Shown one piece after another: positions 44,222 to 53,890 of a stretch of DNA of 59,050 nt. How positions within the stretch are numbered: the stretch's first letter is position 1; each line of letters begins with the position of its first letter. The notes below the pieces were generated by a model. It made no database searches, had not been told where the DNA came from, and saw only the letters and a list, made by a program, of their open reading frames with translations. Both the position numbers and the translations under genes were made by a program. This DNA is from Mycobacterium sp. D16Q14 (GTDB lineage: Bacteria; Actinomycetota; Actinomycetes; Mycobacteriales; Mycobacteriaceae): positions 1 through 59,050 of the forward strand of contig MAEX01000025.1 in the NCBI GenBank assembly GCA_002013415.1, in the 5' to 3' direction.

Positions 44222-44976
44222 GCGTGCACGGGCTGTGACTGCGCGGCGATGCCCTGCTCACCCGCGCGCGCGGTCCGCCGCAGAGCCCCGTACTCGCCGA
44301 TGTATCCGGCCACACCGCCTATCGCGGGCAGCATTCCGAGATAACGGAAGATCGGTTTGGGTTGCGGCCGCTTCTCCAGCTCGCCGGCAATGGCGCGCAG
44401 GATGCCCGCAAGGTGCCACAGGGTGCGGGCCAGGGCAAACGGCGACCAGCTTCGGGGCGTCTCCGGTTCCTGATCATCAGCGCCGACCAGCGCCTCGTCG
44501 CCGAGGGTGCGATCGCACAGCACCTTCGCAAGCAGCCGGACCTGCTCCTGGTGATCATCGATCCCGAACTCACGGGCAATGGCGACCAGCACGATGGCCT
44601 GGTTGGAGAATCCGAGGAGGTCCTGCACGGGTAGCCGAGCCGCGAGTGCGCCGAAAATCCCTGGGAAGGCAACGAATACAGTGTTGACGGCGCCGACGCG
44701 CTGCACCCACCAGTGCGCCTTCCCGCGGGTGTCTAGCTGCTCCCATGCCTTCGTGCCGGGGGTGGTCGCAGTGTTCAAAGCACAGGCCAGCGCATCCAGC
44801 GCCTTGTCGACGACTCCCTCGCCGTCGCCCAGCTCATAGGTGCGCTCCTTGAGACCGAACGGATCGGACTGCGCCAGGACGGTGAGCACGGGGTTGATCA
44901 CCCGGACCGCGCGGCTCAATGCGTCGGCGATATCGGCATCGGTGAGCACGGCATTAGGTAGCGCAATGAGACCCAT
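44218..44976 (-). CDS. Conserved membrane-associated protein
   Basis: A 252-residue protein with two hydrophobic segments (near residues 95-110, NTVFVAFPGIFGALAA, and 213-230, LGMLPAIGGVAGYIG) and charged loops, ending in AQSQPVHA. I do not recognise a family. It overlaps the convergent Clp-N gene by four bases. Confidence 0.7.
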   Translation of the reverse strand: MGLIALPNAVLTDADIADALSRAVRVINPVLTVLAQSDPFGLKERTYELGDGEGVVDKALDALACALNTATTPGTKAWEQLDTRGKAHWWVQRVGAVNTVFVAFPGIFGALAARLPVQDLLGFSNQAIVLVAIAREFGIDDHQEQVRLLAKVLCDRTLGDEALVGADDQEPETPRSWSPFALARTLWHLAGILRAIAGELEKRPQPKPIFRYLGMLPAIGGVAGYIGEYGALRRTARAGEQGIAAQSQPVHA

Positions 44977-45166
44977 ACACCCATCATCTCGCGCCAGACA
45001 CCGACGCGCGCGGCCGGGACCAACTCCCCCGAATTCAGATCGTCAATTCGCCACGGCGTAAACATGTTCGGGCGTAATGTGCCCTCAGCACGACAAGATC
45101 ACAACAAGATAAGGATGGGCAATGAAGCTCATGGCCCCGATCCCTCAGAATCGCGAGGGATGACTC

Positions 45167-45526
45167 GTGGCACTCGCAGCAACTCTGATCACTGCCTGCA
45201 CCACCGCGGTCGGCGCAACAGCATTCGGCGCCTCGCTCGCCATCACCCCGCAGCCGCCGGACACCATCCTCTACGTCATCAGTTCAGATCGCCCGATATC
45301 GGCGATCACGTGGAGAGACAGCCTTGGGCATACGCGCGAACAGCCCGTCGATGGCACTCAGCACACCTGGTCCTGGACCTTCACCAGCGATATCAGCGAT
45401 CCGCCGTACTTCGTCAGCGCCCAGTCCGCAGGGGCCGAAGCGACATGCCGCTTGATCGTCAACGGCAAGGTCAAGGTCGAAAACACCGCCGCGGCGCAGG
45501 ACTCAACCGCCACCTGCCACGGATAG
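45167..45526 (+). CDS. MmpS-like secreted protein
   Basis: A 119-residue protein from GTG 45167 (upstream GAGGGA). The N-terminus is hydrophobic (ALAATLITACTTAVGATAFGASLA) and the mature part ends with EATCRLIVNGKVKVENTAAAQDSTATC, like the C-terminal beta domain of MmpS lipid-transport accessory proteins. No MmpL is beside it. A 13-codon frame at 45122 (MKLMAPIPQNREG) with its own AAGGA precedes it. Confidence 0.65.
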   Translation: MALAATLITACTTAVGATAFGASLAITPQPPDTILYVISSDRPISAITWRDSLGHTREQPVDGTQHTWSWTFTSDISDPPYFVSAQSAGAEATCRLIVNGKVKVENTAAAQDSTATCHG

Positions 45527-45540
45527 CGCTCGCCACGGGG

Positions 45541-45903
45541 TCAGCGGTGCTTCGCGACTGTCAGCAGGACCGCCGAGTCCGCCAACGCCTGTAACGAATG
45601 CCGGGCATCGGGGATTTCGATCAGGTCACCGTCACGGCCGTCCCAATGTTCGTCGCCGACCACCAATCGGACCGAGCCCTGAATGACGTAGATCGTGACC
45701 TCACCCGGATTCTCATGCTCACCGAGTGCGGACCCCTCGCGCAGTGCGATGACGGTTTGACGCAACACACGCTCGTGGCCACCGACGACTGTGTCCGCGG
45801 CATTGTGGCCGTCCTCGGCACGCTCGAACAGCTGCCGTACCAGAGCTTCGATCGAGCGTTTCTGCATACCTGTCATTCCATGCCTCGACAGCTGGCCCGT
45901 CAA
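45541..45903 (-). CDS. Cupin-domain protein
   Basis: A 120-residue protein with a single cupin barrel: VLRQTVIALREGSALGEHENPGEVTIYVIQGSVRLVVGDEHWDGRDGDLIEIPDARHSLQALADSAVLLTV. The metal-binding pattern G(X)5HXH is reduced to GEHENPGE with a later RH, so the ligands are uncertain. No partner is evident. ATG 45903 is followed by M10 and M13 alternatives. Confidence 0.8.
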   Translation of the reverse strand: MTGQLSRHGMTGMQKRSIEALVRQLFERAEDGHNAADTVVGGHERVLRQTVIALREGSALGEHENPGEVTIYVIQGSVRLVVGDEHWDGRDGDLIEIPDARHSLQALADSAVLLTVAKHR

Positions 45904-45909
45904 CCCTCC

Positions 45910-46005
45910 TTAACCCTTCTTCAGCTCCTCGGCGAACATCACGAGGATGCCGCTAGGACCGCGAAGGTATGTGAGCTTATAGACGTCCTCGTAGGTGGCG
46001 ACACC
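45910..46005 (-). pseudogene. C-terminal fragment of a VOC-family protein
   Basis: The last 31 residues (ATYEDVYKLTYLRG, then PSGILVMFAEELKKG, then stop) match the end of a glyoxalase/bleomycin-resistance (VOC) protein. No VOC sequence is left upstream of 46005, so more than two thirds of the gene is lost. This truncation marks the left edge of the accessory island. Confidence 0.65.
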
Positions 46006-46069
46006 GCGAAGCGGATGGCAGCCGTGCCTGGCGTTCCTGGCAGACCTCGACGCCACAGGCGGCCAGGTG

Positions 46070-46462
46070 ACACTCGCGACGCTCTCAAAGCTGAAGAGGC
46101 GGTGGGGTGTTGCCATCAAGGCAATGGTGGTCAAGTTGCAGCAACTGCACCGCATCGATGCCGATCACGCCCGCAGTATGTACAAACAGATCTCCGCCCG
46201 CGGGCGGAACAAGTATGAGCCCGAGGAGGTGGGCAACGAGCGGGCCATCTGGCTTCAAAAGGCAATAAGCCAACGCTTCTCGGACGGTGCCGACGGCGTT
46301 GCGCAGGTAGTTAGCCGGACGGGGTTGCACGAAACGTATTTCGATTCGTGGACGAGTTGGGAGTCCGCCCCCGATGCGACGATCATTCCGTTTAACTCCC
46401 AATTGAATCGTCGTAGTGGTGGCCCGCCGATAAACCGACATCGCGATGTCACCGAGTTGTGA
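46070..46462 (+). pseudogene. C-terminal fragment of an ImmA/IrrE-type (XRE-peptidase) protein
   Basis: From about 46085 the frame reads LSKLKRRWGVAIKAM, then DADHARSMYKQISARG and EPEEVGNERAIWLQKAI, the C-terminal pattern of XRE/ImmA-IrrE regulators with zinc-peptidase domains. The HTH and HExxH parts are missing to the left, where the VOC remnant stops. The two fragments meet within about 70 bases. The frame stops at 46462. Confidence 0.6.
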
Positions 46463-46469
46463 GTGCAAC

Positions 46470-49445
46470 TCACGCGAGATGGATACGAAGACGGCGGGCT
46501 CGCTCCTCAAATGCGTGCTGGCCACCTTCTAGAATTTCGCAGACCTGCTTTCGAATGTCCGGGTTCTCAAGACCGCCACTGGCATAGGACATCTCGGGGA
46601 GTTGCCGCGGCCGATGGGCACCCGAGCTGGCAACTATCACCTGGTCTGCATCGGTGTTGACGACCAGGTTCGCGTTGTGAGTCACGATGATGATTTGGCG
46701 TCGATGCCGAGTCTCCACGAACCGCCCGACGAGTTCATCGAAGATTGACTTCGGGTCAAGATTCTCCTCGGGTTGGTCGATGATGAGCGGGCGGTCATCT
46801 GACTGATCTACGGCCAGATAAAGGAGCAGCAGCACAATGCCGCGCGTACCCGGTGATAGCTGCTCAATTTCGACCCCGTCGTACTGGACCCCGTACTTCA
46901 CCGAAATGTGCCCCGTGTCATTGAGCCACGCGGCGATGTCTGAGGCCCACCTGCGAAACGCTTGTTTGTCCGAGCGAGGGACCTTGGCCTGTTCGATGAA
47001 ATGCTGATCGTGTTCGTCGCGGAACGCCGCCATCGCCTCAGCGACTTCAGCACTCGCACCAGATTCCCATGCAGGCAGCAGCTTTTCGCGTACCTGGTTA
47101 AGCAGTTCACCGTGGCCACGAAACTCGCCTGTACGCAAGTCCAGCAATGCCTCGCCTTGCTTGGCCCAGCCTTCGACGTCCACGACGCGACGCACACTGA
47201 AGGTTAGTTTCCCAAGTGTCCCCGCTTCGGCACCGAGCATGTCCTTGAGGGGGGCGTACATTGCATCGAGCTGTGCCTGCTCTGATGCAAAACCATCAAA
47301 CAGGGACGCGTAGGCCTGTTTACGCCTGAGCATCAGAACCTTGATACGGCCGGAGGCGCCCTCCGCCTGCCTGATCTTCTCGTTGACCGAGACCAACGCC
47401 GATTCAGTCTTGGCGATCTTGTCGTTCAGCGTCTGCAACTGCTTTTGCCGGTTGGCGTCCAGCCCGATCAGCTCGCCGAGTCGCCATGCCTCAGCGCGCA
47501 ACACATTGAGTGTCGCATTCGCCAATTCAGCATTGCCCGCCACGTAGGGGGGCAACTCCTGCGCCGGCCTTGTTGGCTTCGGAATCAGAGGACCCGTCAG
47601 ATCGGCAATAGCTTTGCGTGCCACCGCCAGGCGTTCGTCGACGAGCTTTCCGGGATCGCCACTGAACTTCAGCCCGAAGGTATTCCATTCGGCGGTTGTC
47701 AGTTCCGCACCAGCATAGTCACGCTCAAGCTCCGCGCAGATCGCGGGCAAACGCCGCGTCTCGACATCCTTGACGGCGTCAGCGAGGTCGGAGAGTGACT
47801 TGTCGCGCCGCTTAAGGACATCCACTGCGGCTTGCTTGGCAACGAGTGCCCCGTTGAGAGCTTCGAGTCGCTGGGCGCGTTCTTCGCCACCGACAACGAC
47901 TAAGCCAACTCGCGCCCGCTTGTCCTCATCGAGAAGACCAGAAAGCCGGACACGCTCCTTCGTGAGACCCGGAAGTTCGTCACTCGCAACTCGCTCGGCC
48001 TCGATCTGTTCAGCCAGGCTGCTCATATCGCTCTGAGCGAATCGACGAAGGTCACGTCCATGGCTGGCTCGAAGATCAAGCAACTCACGGAAGCCCGAAG
48101 CCCCAAGTCGATCTTCATAGAGATGCGCCTCGAAGATCACCCGTTCGATCTCAGTCAAGAGCTCATCGGTGATGCCTTCTGATGAGCACAACCGCTCGAC
48201 AAACTGCTGCGAGAGGTACTGGACGCGAGGCGGGCCGTCGTCGAAGAAAAAGCTCGGCGGCAAATTGGTATCCGTCGTAGCACCATCACCCCAAGCAAGA
48301 GCGACGTTGCTCCCACCGAGGTGCTGTCGAGCTCTCTGCAAAAACGTCTGATCGGAAGCATCAGAACTGGCAGCTCCGGCACCGGCCGCAATCAGGTCAG
48401 CAAGTGCAGTCTTGCCAGACCCCCGAGCACCGATAATGGCGACTAGTCCAGGCGCTAGCGGGATCTGAGGGGTGGCCACCCAGTCGGCACCCCCGATTGT
48501 GACGCTGTCAATCACCCGGTATTCAAGCGCTCCCTTCCGCGACTGCTCAGCGACAAGCACGCGCTCTTTCGGCTCCAGGCAGGCCTGGCGCAGGGACTCG
48601 AAGGTAGCGTCACCCTTGACCCACGTGTAGCGGTTTTCATCCGGCTTACCGACGTCTTCAATCTTGTGAGCGTCGCTGCCGTGGAGACACGCTTTACGTC
48701 CGTCGTATCGCTTGGCGAGCTCCTCGGCATTGAGTGCGCCCTCTCCGATCCAGAAGGTTCGCTGTGCCGGTGAGCCCGAAAAGACCACGCGCGCGAGACG
48801 CTCGATCTCCACTCTGACGGCTTCCAGCGAACCACCGGCATCACGGACACCAGAGGTCCCGTCGGTACTCCCGGCAGCCACACCGATAAGGATGTTGCCC
48901 TGTGCCCAGGCGCTTTCCTCTAGCGACTGCTTGAGGTTTTCAAGGCTGACCTTGAACAAATTGGTACCTGCGGTCAGCGCTGCACCATCATCGGCGATCT
49001 TCGAGTCGTGCGCCCTCCCCAACCGAATCAGGTCGTCACGGTCGCAAACATACGACTCACGCCCCGACGAGAACTTTAAGGTACGCAAAAAGCGTCGGGT
49101 CTCGGCGACATGGTTCGGATCCTCGGGTGAAATCAGCAGGTGAATATTGACGGCGCGATCGCTCTTTGTTGCCGTCGGAAGGCGTAACTCGACGTTCGGG
49201 AAGACCAGACCGACATCCGGTAGCCGGCCCTCGGACTGGAACCCGAGCACCTTCTCGTACTCGTCGATGCTGCAGTAGTCGGTGATACCGAGGGCTTCAA
49301 TCCGTGGCTCAGACTGCTCGATCCGCGTTAGATACTCGCCCCAGGAGTCCGAACCGAACTGGTTGTTCATCGCCGTACCCGGCGTGTGGATGTGCGGGTC
49401 CCAACGCCGCCAGACCGATCCACGTGGGTCCGCTTGCGACTTCAT
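46470..49445 (-). CDS. TrlF-family PHP/AAA-like (SMC-type) ATPase
   Basis: A 991-residue protein. Residues 1-290 are a PHP-like metal phosphoesterase domain (WRRWDPHIHTPGT at the start, LGITDYCSIDEYEKVL, and LHGSDAHK near 280). An SMC/RecF-like ATPase follows: Walker A GARGSGKTALADL near 350, a long coiled-coil middle, then signature LSPGTRGIVLLLLYLAV, Walker B LIIDQPEENLD and VTHNANLVVNTDAD. Such proteins commonly travel with type I restriction systems, as here. Its likely role is DNA-end or phage-nucleic-acid cleavage (inference). ATG 49445 lies 132 bases from hsdR. Confidence 0.88.
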   Translation of the reverse strand: MKSQADPRGSVWRRWDPHIHTPGTAMNNQFGSDSWGEYLTRIEQSEPRIEALGITDYCSIDEYEKVLGFQSEGRLPDVGLVFPNVELRLPTATKSDRAVNIHLLISPEDPNHVAETRRFLRTLKFSSGRESYVCDRDDLIRLGRAHDSKIADDGAALTAGTNLFKVSLENLKQSLEESAWAQGNILIGVAAGSTDGTSGVRDAGGSLEAVRVEIERLARVVFSGSPAQRTFWIGEGALNAEELAKRYDGRKACLHGSDAHKIEDVGKPDENRYTWVKGDATFESLRQACLEPKERVLVAEQSRKGALEYRVIDSVTIGGADWVATPQIPLAPGLVAIIGARGSGKTALADLIAAGAGAASSDASDQTFLQRARQHLGGSNVALAWGDGATTDTNLPPSFFFDDGPPRVQYLSQQFVERLCSSEGITDELLTEIERVIFEAHLYEDRLGASGFRELLDLRASHGRDLRRFAQSDMSSLAEQIEAERVASDELPGLTKERVRLSGLLDEDKRARVGLVVVGGEERAQRLEALNGALVAKQAAVDVLKRRDKSLSDLADAVKDVETRRLPAICAELERDYAGAELTTAEWNTFGLKFSGDPGKLVDERLAVARKAIADLTGPLIPKPTRPAQELPPYVAGNAELANATLNVLRAEAWRLGELIGLDANRQKQLQTLNDKIAKTESALVSVNEKIRQAEGASGRIKVLMLRRKQAYASLFDGFASEQAQLDAMYAPLKDMLGAEAGTLGKLTFSVRRVVDVEGWAKQGEALLDLRTGEFRGHGELLNQVREKLLPAWESGASAEVAEAMAAFRDEHDQHFIEQAKVPRSDKQAFRRWASDIAAWLNDTGHISVKYGVQYDGVEIEQLSPGTRGIVLLLLYLAVDQSDDRPLIIDQPEENLDPKSIFDELVGRFVETRHRRQIIIVTHNANLVVNTDADQVIVASSGAHRPRQLPEMSYASGGLENPDIRKQVCEILEGGQHAFEERARRLRIHLA

Positions 49446-49577
49446 TACGTTGTCGTCCCCTCAGGGCATTGACAGCGCTTCTTATTGGCACTTGCTCTGT
49501 TCGGTTGGCCACGAAGGCGGACCCCCATCACACTCGATCGGAAAGCGCCAAACGTCAATACGCCTACATCACGGCGG

Positions 49578-52500
49578 CTAGTCATCCGATCCTCCAGAAC
49601 TCAATCCGAAGAATCTCTCAAAGAACTCAGCGAGCCTTTCGAGTACCCGCTGCTTCTTCTCTCCGTGACCACCGCCAGCGGCGAAGCGTGAAACTGGCGG
49701 CAACACCTTGATGATGGCCGTACCGGTCGCCTGAATCGCACCGTCGCGAAAGGCCGTCTCGACGAACTCGCGAGTCGCGTCTGGTTTGAGGTTTTCCTCG
49801 GTAATGATCCGATCGAGCTCGGCTGTCTTCCGTGCTGCCACGTACTTCTGCCACTCTTCGTCGATCCCGCCAGTGGCCGAGATTGAGTCTACGAAGTCCT
49901 CGATGAGGTCTTTCTTGTTCCGCAAGCTCGGACTGGAATCGACGGCCCGGATGATCTCGGCGCGAATCTCCTTGTCGTCGCCGTCACCTTTTGCCTCACG
50001 GTACTTTTGGACGAGCATCAGGATGTAGTCGACGTTGACCTCGACTTGCTTGATGAGCTCGATTTCGAAGACGACGTCATCGATGATCGACTCTTTATCA
50101 GCATTAGCATCGCTGCGGAAGCCGGCGTATAGGTCGAGGTAGACGCTACGGTAGTCCTGAGCCTGCCGGTCGGTAAGAATCTGGTTGCCCGCGAAGTCAT
50201 CGAATGACACCAGAATGTTCTGTAGGCGCAAGATCTGACCGAACAGCGCAATGAACGCTTTCTGTGCGGCTTCGCCGACGGCCTGCACTCCCAGCGGGAA
50301 CTGTTGGAGCAGCTCGGAGACTTTATCGGCGTACTCGCCATAGTACTCGGAGTAGGGCTTGAGAAGCACGATGCCGCCAGCGTCCTTATTGCCGAACAAC
50401 GCGATGGCATCGTTGGTCTCTTCCTCAAGATCCCGGAAGCTGACGATATTGCCGTATGTCTTGACCGAGTTCAGGATTCGGTTCGTACGTGAGTACGCCT
50501 GAATGAGCCCGTGGGATCGCAGGTTCTTGTCTACCCACAGGGTGTTTAGCGTCGTGGCGTCGAAACCGGTGAGGAACATGTTGACCACGATGACAAGGTC
50601 GATTTCGCGGTTCTTCAGCCGAAGCGACAGGTCCTTGTAGTAGTTCTGAAACTTGTCACTCGACGTGTCAAAGCTGGTGCCGTACAGATCGTTGTAGTCC
50701 TGGATCGCGTCTTCTAGGAATTCGCGAGCGGACGAATTGAGCTGCCCCGTCTCGAATTCTTCCTCATCGAGCGCACAATCCTCTACAGCCTCGTTTGCGG
50801 CATGCGAGTAAATCAACCCGACCTTGAGACGTCTGTCCGGCGGCAGGTCTTCTTGCTGGATAGCGAACTGGCTGTAGTAAATGCGCGCAGCGTCAATCGA
50901 TGCGGTGGCGAACAGCGCATTGAAACCATGAACGCGACGCTCGCCGAGCGAATAGTGTTGAGCGCGTTTCGTTTTCTGGTCGAAGTGCTCCAGTGTGTAT
51001 TTCACAACCTGACGCACTCGCTCAGGCGCCAGCAGCGCCTTCTCGGTGTCGATGGCAGACACCTGCTTGTCCTTGACCCCCGCTGGCATCTTGACGGTGT
51101 TGACGTAGTCGATGCGAAAGGGGAGGACGTTCTTGTCGTTGATCGCATCAACGATCGTGTAGGTGTGCGCCGCCGTCGAATGCTGCTCAGCCGGGCAGTT
51201 GCGCGGGTCGCCGTGCCAGTAGCAGCCGAACGCTTGGGGCGTCGTGCGAAGCTGGGGGTTGCCACCCGTACCGGAGTTAACGGCGAATATGGGCGTACCA
51301 GTGAAGCCAAACAGGTTGTAGCGCTTGAACGCTGTCGTGATGGCCTGATGCATGTCCCCGAACTGCGATCGGTGACACTCATCGAAGATGATGACGACGT
51401 GCCCGCTGAAGATGGCGTGGTTCTTGTTGGCAGGTGCGTTGATAAACGTGGCGAGCTTCTGGATTGTCGTGATGATGATGTTGGCACTCGGGTCTTCGAG
51501 CTGCTTCTTCAGCACCCTGGTCGAGGTGTTGGAGTTTGCCGCGCCCTTTTCGAACCGGTCGTACTCGCGCATCGTTTGGTAGTCGAGATCCTTGCGGTCT
51601 ACCACGAAGAGCACTTTGTCGACGCTGGTGAGCTTGGATGCCAGTTGAGCAGTCTTAAACGACGTCAGGGTCTTGCCCGAGCCGGTGGTATGCCAGATGT
51701 AGCCACCGGCGGCAAGGGTGCCCAGTTGCTTGCAGTTGGTCGAGATATCGACCTTCTGCAGGATTCGCTCGGTTGCGACAATCTGGTACGGCCGCATGAC
51801 CAGCAGTAGCCGGTCGGCCGTGAGGACGCAGTACTTCGTCAGGATGTTGAGCAATGTGTGCCGCGCGAAAAACGTTGTTGCAAAGGCGGTTAGGTCTTGA
51901 ATCGGCTTGTTGGCCGCATCCGCCCACCACGATGTGAACTCAAACGAGTTGCTGGTCTTCTTGGTCTTCGAGGATCCCGCGGCTTCCTTGACGTGCTGGC
52001 GTCGCGTCGTATTGCTGTAGTACTTCGTATGCGTGCCGTTACTGATGACGAACAGCTGCACGTAGTCGAACAGGCCAGAGCCGGCCCAGAAACTGTCACG
52101 TTGATACCGGTTGATCTGATTGAACGCCTCGCGGATCGCGACACCGCGCCGCTTCAGCTCGATGTGCACCATCGGCAGACCGTTGACGAGCACCGTCACG
52201 TCGTATCGGTTGGCGTACTTGGCGCCGCCATCGCCCTGATCAACCTCGTACTGGTTGATGACCTGCAGCGTGTTGTTGTGGATGTTCGATTTGTCGACCA
52301 GCCTGATGTTCTTGGTCGAGCCGTCGTCGCGTGCCAGGATCTGGACGTAGTCTTCCTGGATACGGACGGTCTTGTCCTCGATGCCTTCGTTAGCGCCGGC
52401 AATCTTCTCAGTGAAGAACCGCTTCCATTCGGAGTCGGTGAACCTGATGCCGTTCAGCGCTTCAAGGTTCGCACGGAGGTTAGCGATAAGGTCGAACTCG

Positions 52501-52679
52501 CTTGTGATCGAAACGTACTCGTACTCCTGCGATTGCAGGATCTTGATCAACTCACGTTCAAGGTCGGCCTCGGACTGGTAGGAATCGGCCGCCTTCCCGT
52601 CAGGTACGAATTCCGCGACGACTGTGCTCTCGGTAGAGACTGCGATTGGATCGTAACGGACGGGTTTGCCATCAGTCAT
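49578..52679 (-). CDS. hsdR: Type I restriction enzyme R subunit
   Basis: A 1033-residue motor-nuclease. The PD-(D/E)XK site is RYDVTVLVNG with HIELK (D160, E174-K176). The helicase part has TTGSGKT at 331-337, FDECHRSQFGD, TGTPIF and the late VVNMFLTGFDATTLNTLWVDK and AYSRTNRI. The C-terminal half is the HsdM-binding region. It translocates DNA and cleaves unmethylated sites together with HsdM/HsdS. The ATG overlaps the hsdS stop (ATGA). Confidence 0.96.
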   Translation of the reverse strand: MTDGKPVRYDPIAVSTESTVVAEFVPDGKAADSYQSEADLERELIKILQSQEYEYVSITSEFDLIANLRANLEALNGIRFTDSEWKRFFTEKIAGANEGIEDKTVRIQEDYVQILARDDGSTKNIRLVDKSNIHNNTLQVINQYEVDQGDGGAKYANRYDVTVLVNGLPMVHIELKRRGVAIREAFNQINRYQRDSFWAGSGLFDYVQLFVISNGTHTKYYSNTTRRQHVKEAAGSSKTKKTSNSFEFTSWWADAANKPIQDLTAFATTFFARHTLLNILTKYCVLTADRLLLVMRPYQIVATERILQKVDISTNCKQLGTLAAGGYIWHTTGSGKTLTSFKTAQLASKLTSVDKVLFVVDRKDLDYQTMREYDRFEKGAANSNTSTRVLKKQLEDPSANIIITTIQKLATFINAPANKNHAIFSGHVVIIFDECHRSQFGDMHQAITTAFKRYNLFGFTGTPIFAVNSGTGGNPQLRTTPQAFGCYWHGDPRNCPAEQHSTAAHTYTIVDAINDKNVLPFRIDYVNTVKMPAGVKDKQVSAIDTEKALLAPERVRQVVKYTLEHFDQKTKRAQHYSLGERRVHGFNALFATASIDAARIYYSQFAIQQEDLPPDRRLKVGLIYSHAANEAVEDCALDEEEFETGQLNSSAREFLEDAIQDYNDLYGTSFDTSSDKFQNYYKDLSLRLKNREIDLVIVVNMFLTGFDATTLNTLWVDKNLRSHGLIQAYSRTNRILNSVKTYGNIVSFRDLEEETNDAIALFGNKDAGGIVLLKPYSEYYGEYADKVSELLQQFPLGVQAVGEAAQKAFIALFGQILRLQNILVSFDDFAGNQILTDRQAQDYRSVYLDLYAGFRSDANADKESIIDDVVFEIELIKQVEVNVDYILMLVQKYREAKGDGDDKEIRAEIIRAVDSSPSLRNKKDLIEDFVDSISATGGIDEEWQKYVAARKTAELDRIITEENLKPDATREFVETAFRDGAIQATGTAIIKVLPPVSRFAAGGGHGEKKQRVLERLAEFFERFFGLSSGGSDD

Positions 52680-53890
52680 ACCGTTATCCCCTCGAACGTC
52701 AGCAGGCGATCGCGGTAGTACTCGTATTGCTTGCGGCGAGCATTTAGTTCTGCAGGAATACCGATCTTGGGATCGTTCGCTAGCGTGTCAAGCTTGTCGA
52801 GAATTGCAACAATGCGCTCTTGTTCTTGCAGCGGCGGGAAGGGAAAGCGCTCGTTCTCGAACGTTGCAAGGTTGATGTTTGCCTGGGCGCTCCCTCGCCC
52901 TTTTTTCGCCAAATTTGCTTTAAGTGACTGCAACAGGTATTCCACATAGTGCTGGGACGTTTTTTTGGGGTTTACAACCATTCCAATAACACTGTCGGGA
53001 AAGCACGCGTCGAAGTCCAGAATCCCTGTTTCAGCAATGTTGGCAGCAATTGTGATGCATATAGTTCCCCGTGGCCAGAGCTTGCTCTGAGCTAGGCCCA
53101 CTTCGTTGTAGGTTTGCGAATACTCGGTTATCAGATGGCCGCTATTTCTGACGTCCCCTGTCTGCACGAACGGATACTGTCCGCCATACAGTTTTGGGTC
53201 ATTACGGGGTCGAAACTTAGACTTACCCCGTCCGAAGTCAATTGCCACATCTCTCAGGGTCAGCCATTCGCAATCGGCGTTACCGAAACTCAGAAGCGCG
53301 TCCCGGTAATGAGCAAGCTGGCGCTTTCGGGCATCCCATTCCGCCTCCAGTGCTGAGTTCAGCGCACTGAACGTACCTATGATACGGACAATCTCACGCT
53401 GGACCAGGAGAGGTGGGAGGTCGACGACGTAGGACTCGAACTGATTCTCCTTCCAACGGCGTCTGCTCTTCGTTCCCCCGGTAGCGTTGGCGGCAATAGA
53501 CCTAACGGTCGAGGGGACTTGAAATTTTAAGAGCAGCCAATCGGGGATCACTCGTGCCGGGTCGAGATCGAAGACCGGAAATTCGTTGGATACGACGCCA
53601 TCCTTGAGATCTTCCGTGACAAGCCCGAACGATCCTTCAGTCACGAACATACGGTTGTAGATGAATTGTCCGGGCTTGACGCGGTAAAGCGTTGCGGCCT
53701 TTATCTCGTTCCCCAGCTTTGATTCGCGCGCGAACGCTCCCTCGCCATACCACTTCACGCCGATATTGACGTACGTGTCGTTAGGTTCAACTCGAACAGG
53801 TTCGACATATTGCGTCGCCACCTCGCCGAGCTTGACCCGCTCGACCCCATTCGGGCAGTGCTGCCGAATCAGCTCTGCAATCCTATTCAC
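52676..53890 (-). CDS. hsdS: Type I restriction enzyme specificity subunit S
   Basis: A 404-residue subunit with two target-recognition domains. Each is followed by a conserved helix: PPLLVQREIVRIIGTFSALNSALEAEWDARKRQLAHYRDALLSF near the middle and PPLQEQERIVAILDKLDTLANDPKIG at the end. These set the spacing of the bipartite DNA target. The recognition sequence cannot be read from the protein. GTG start inside the hsdM stop (GTGA). Confidence 0.95.
   Translation of the reverse strand: MNRIAELIRQHCPNGVERVKLGEVATQYVEPVRVEPNDTYVNIGVKWYGEGAFARESKLGNEIKAATLYRVKPGQFIYNRMFVTEGSFGLVTEDLKDGVVSNEFPVFDLDPARVIPDWLLLKFQVPSTVRSIAANATGGTKSRRRWKENQFESYVVDLPPLLVQREIVRIIGTFSALNSALEAEWDARKRQLAHYRDALLSFGNADCEWLTLRDVAIDFGRGKSKFRPRNDPKLYGGQYPFVQTGDVRNSGHLITEYSQTYNEVGLAQSKLWPRGTICITIAANIAETGILDFDACFPDSVIGMVVNPKKTSQHYVEYLLQSLKANLAKKGRGSAQANINLATFENERFPFPPLQEQERIVAILDKLDTLANDPKIGIPAELNARRKQYEYYRDRLLTFEGITV

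Noticed and set aside
46085..46525. Minus-strand 146-residue ORF left of TrlF
   Set aside because: The plus strand here shows the ImmA/IrrE-type C-terminus, and this frame has no domain.
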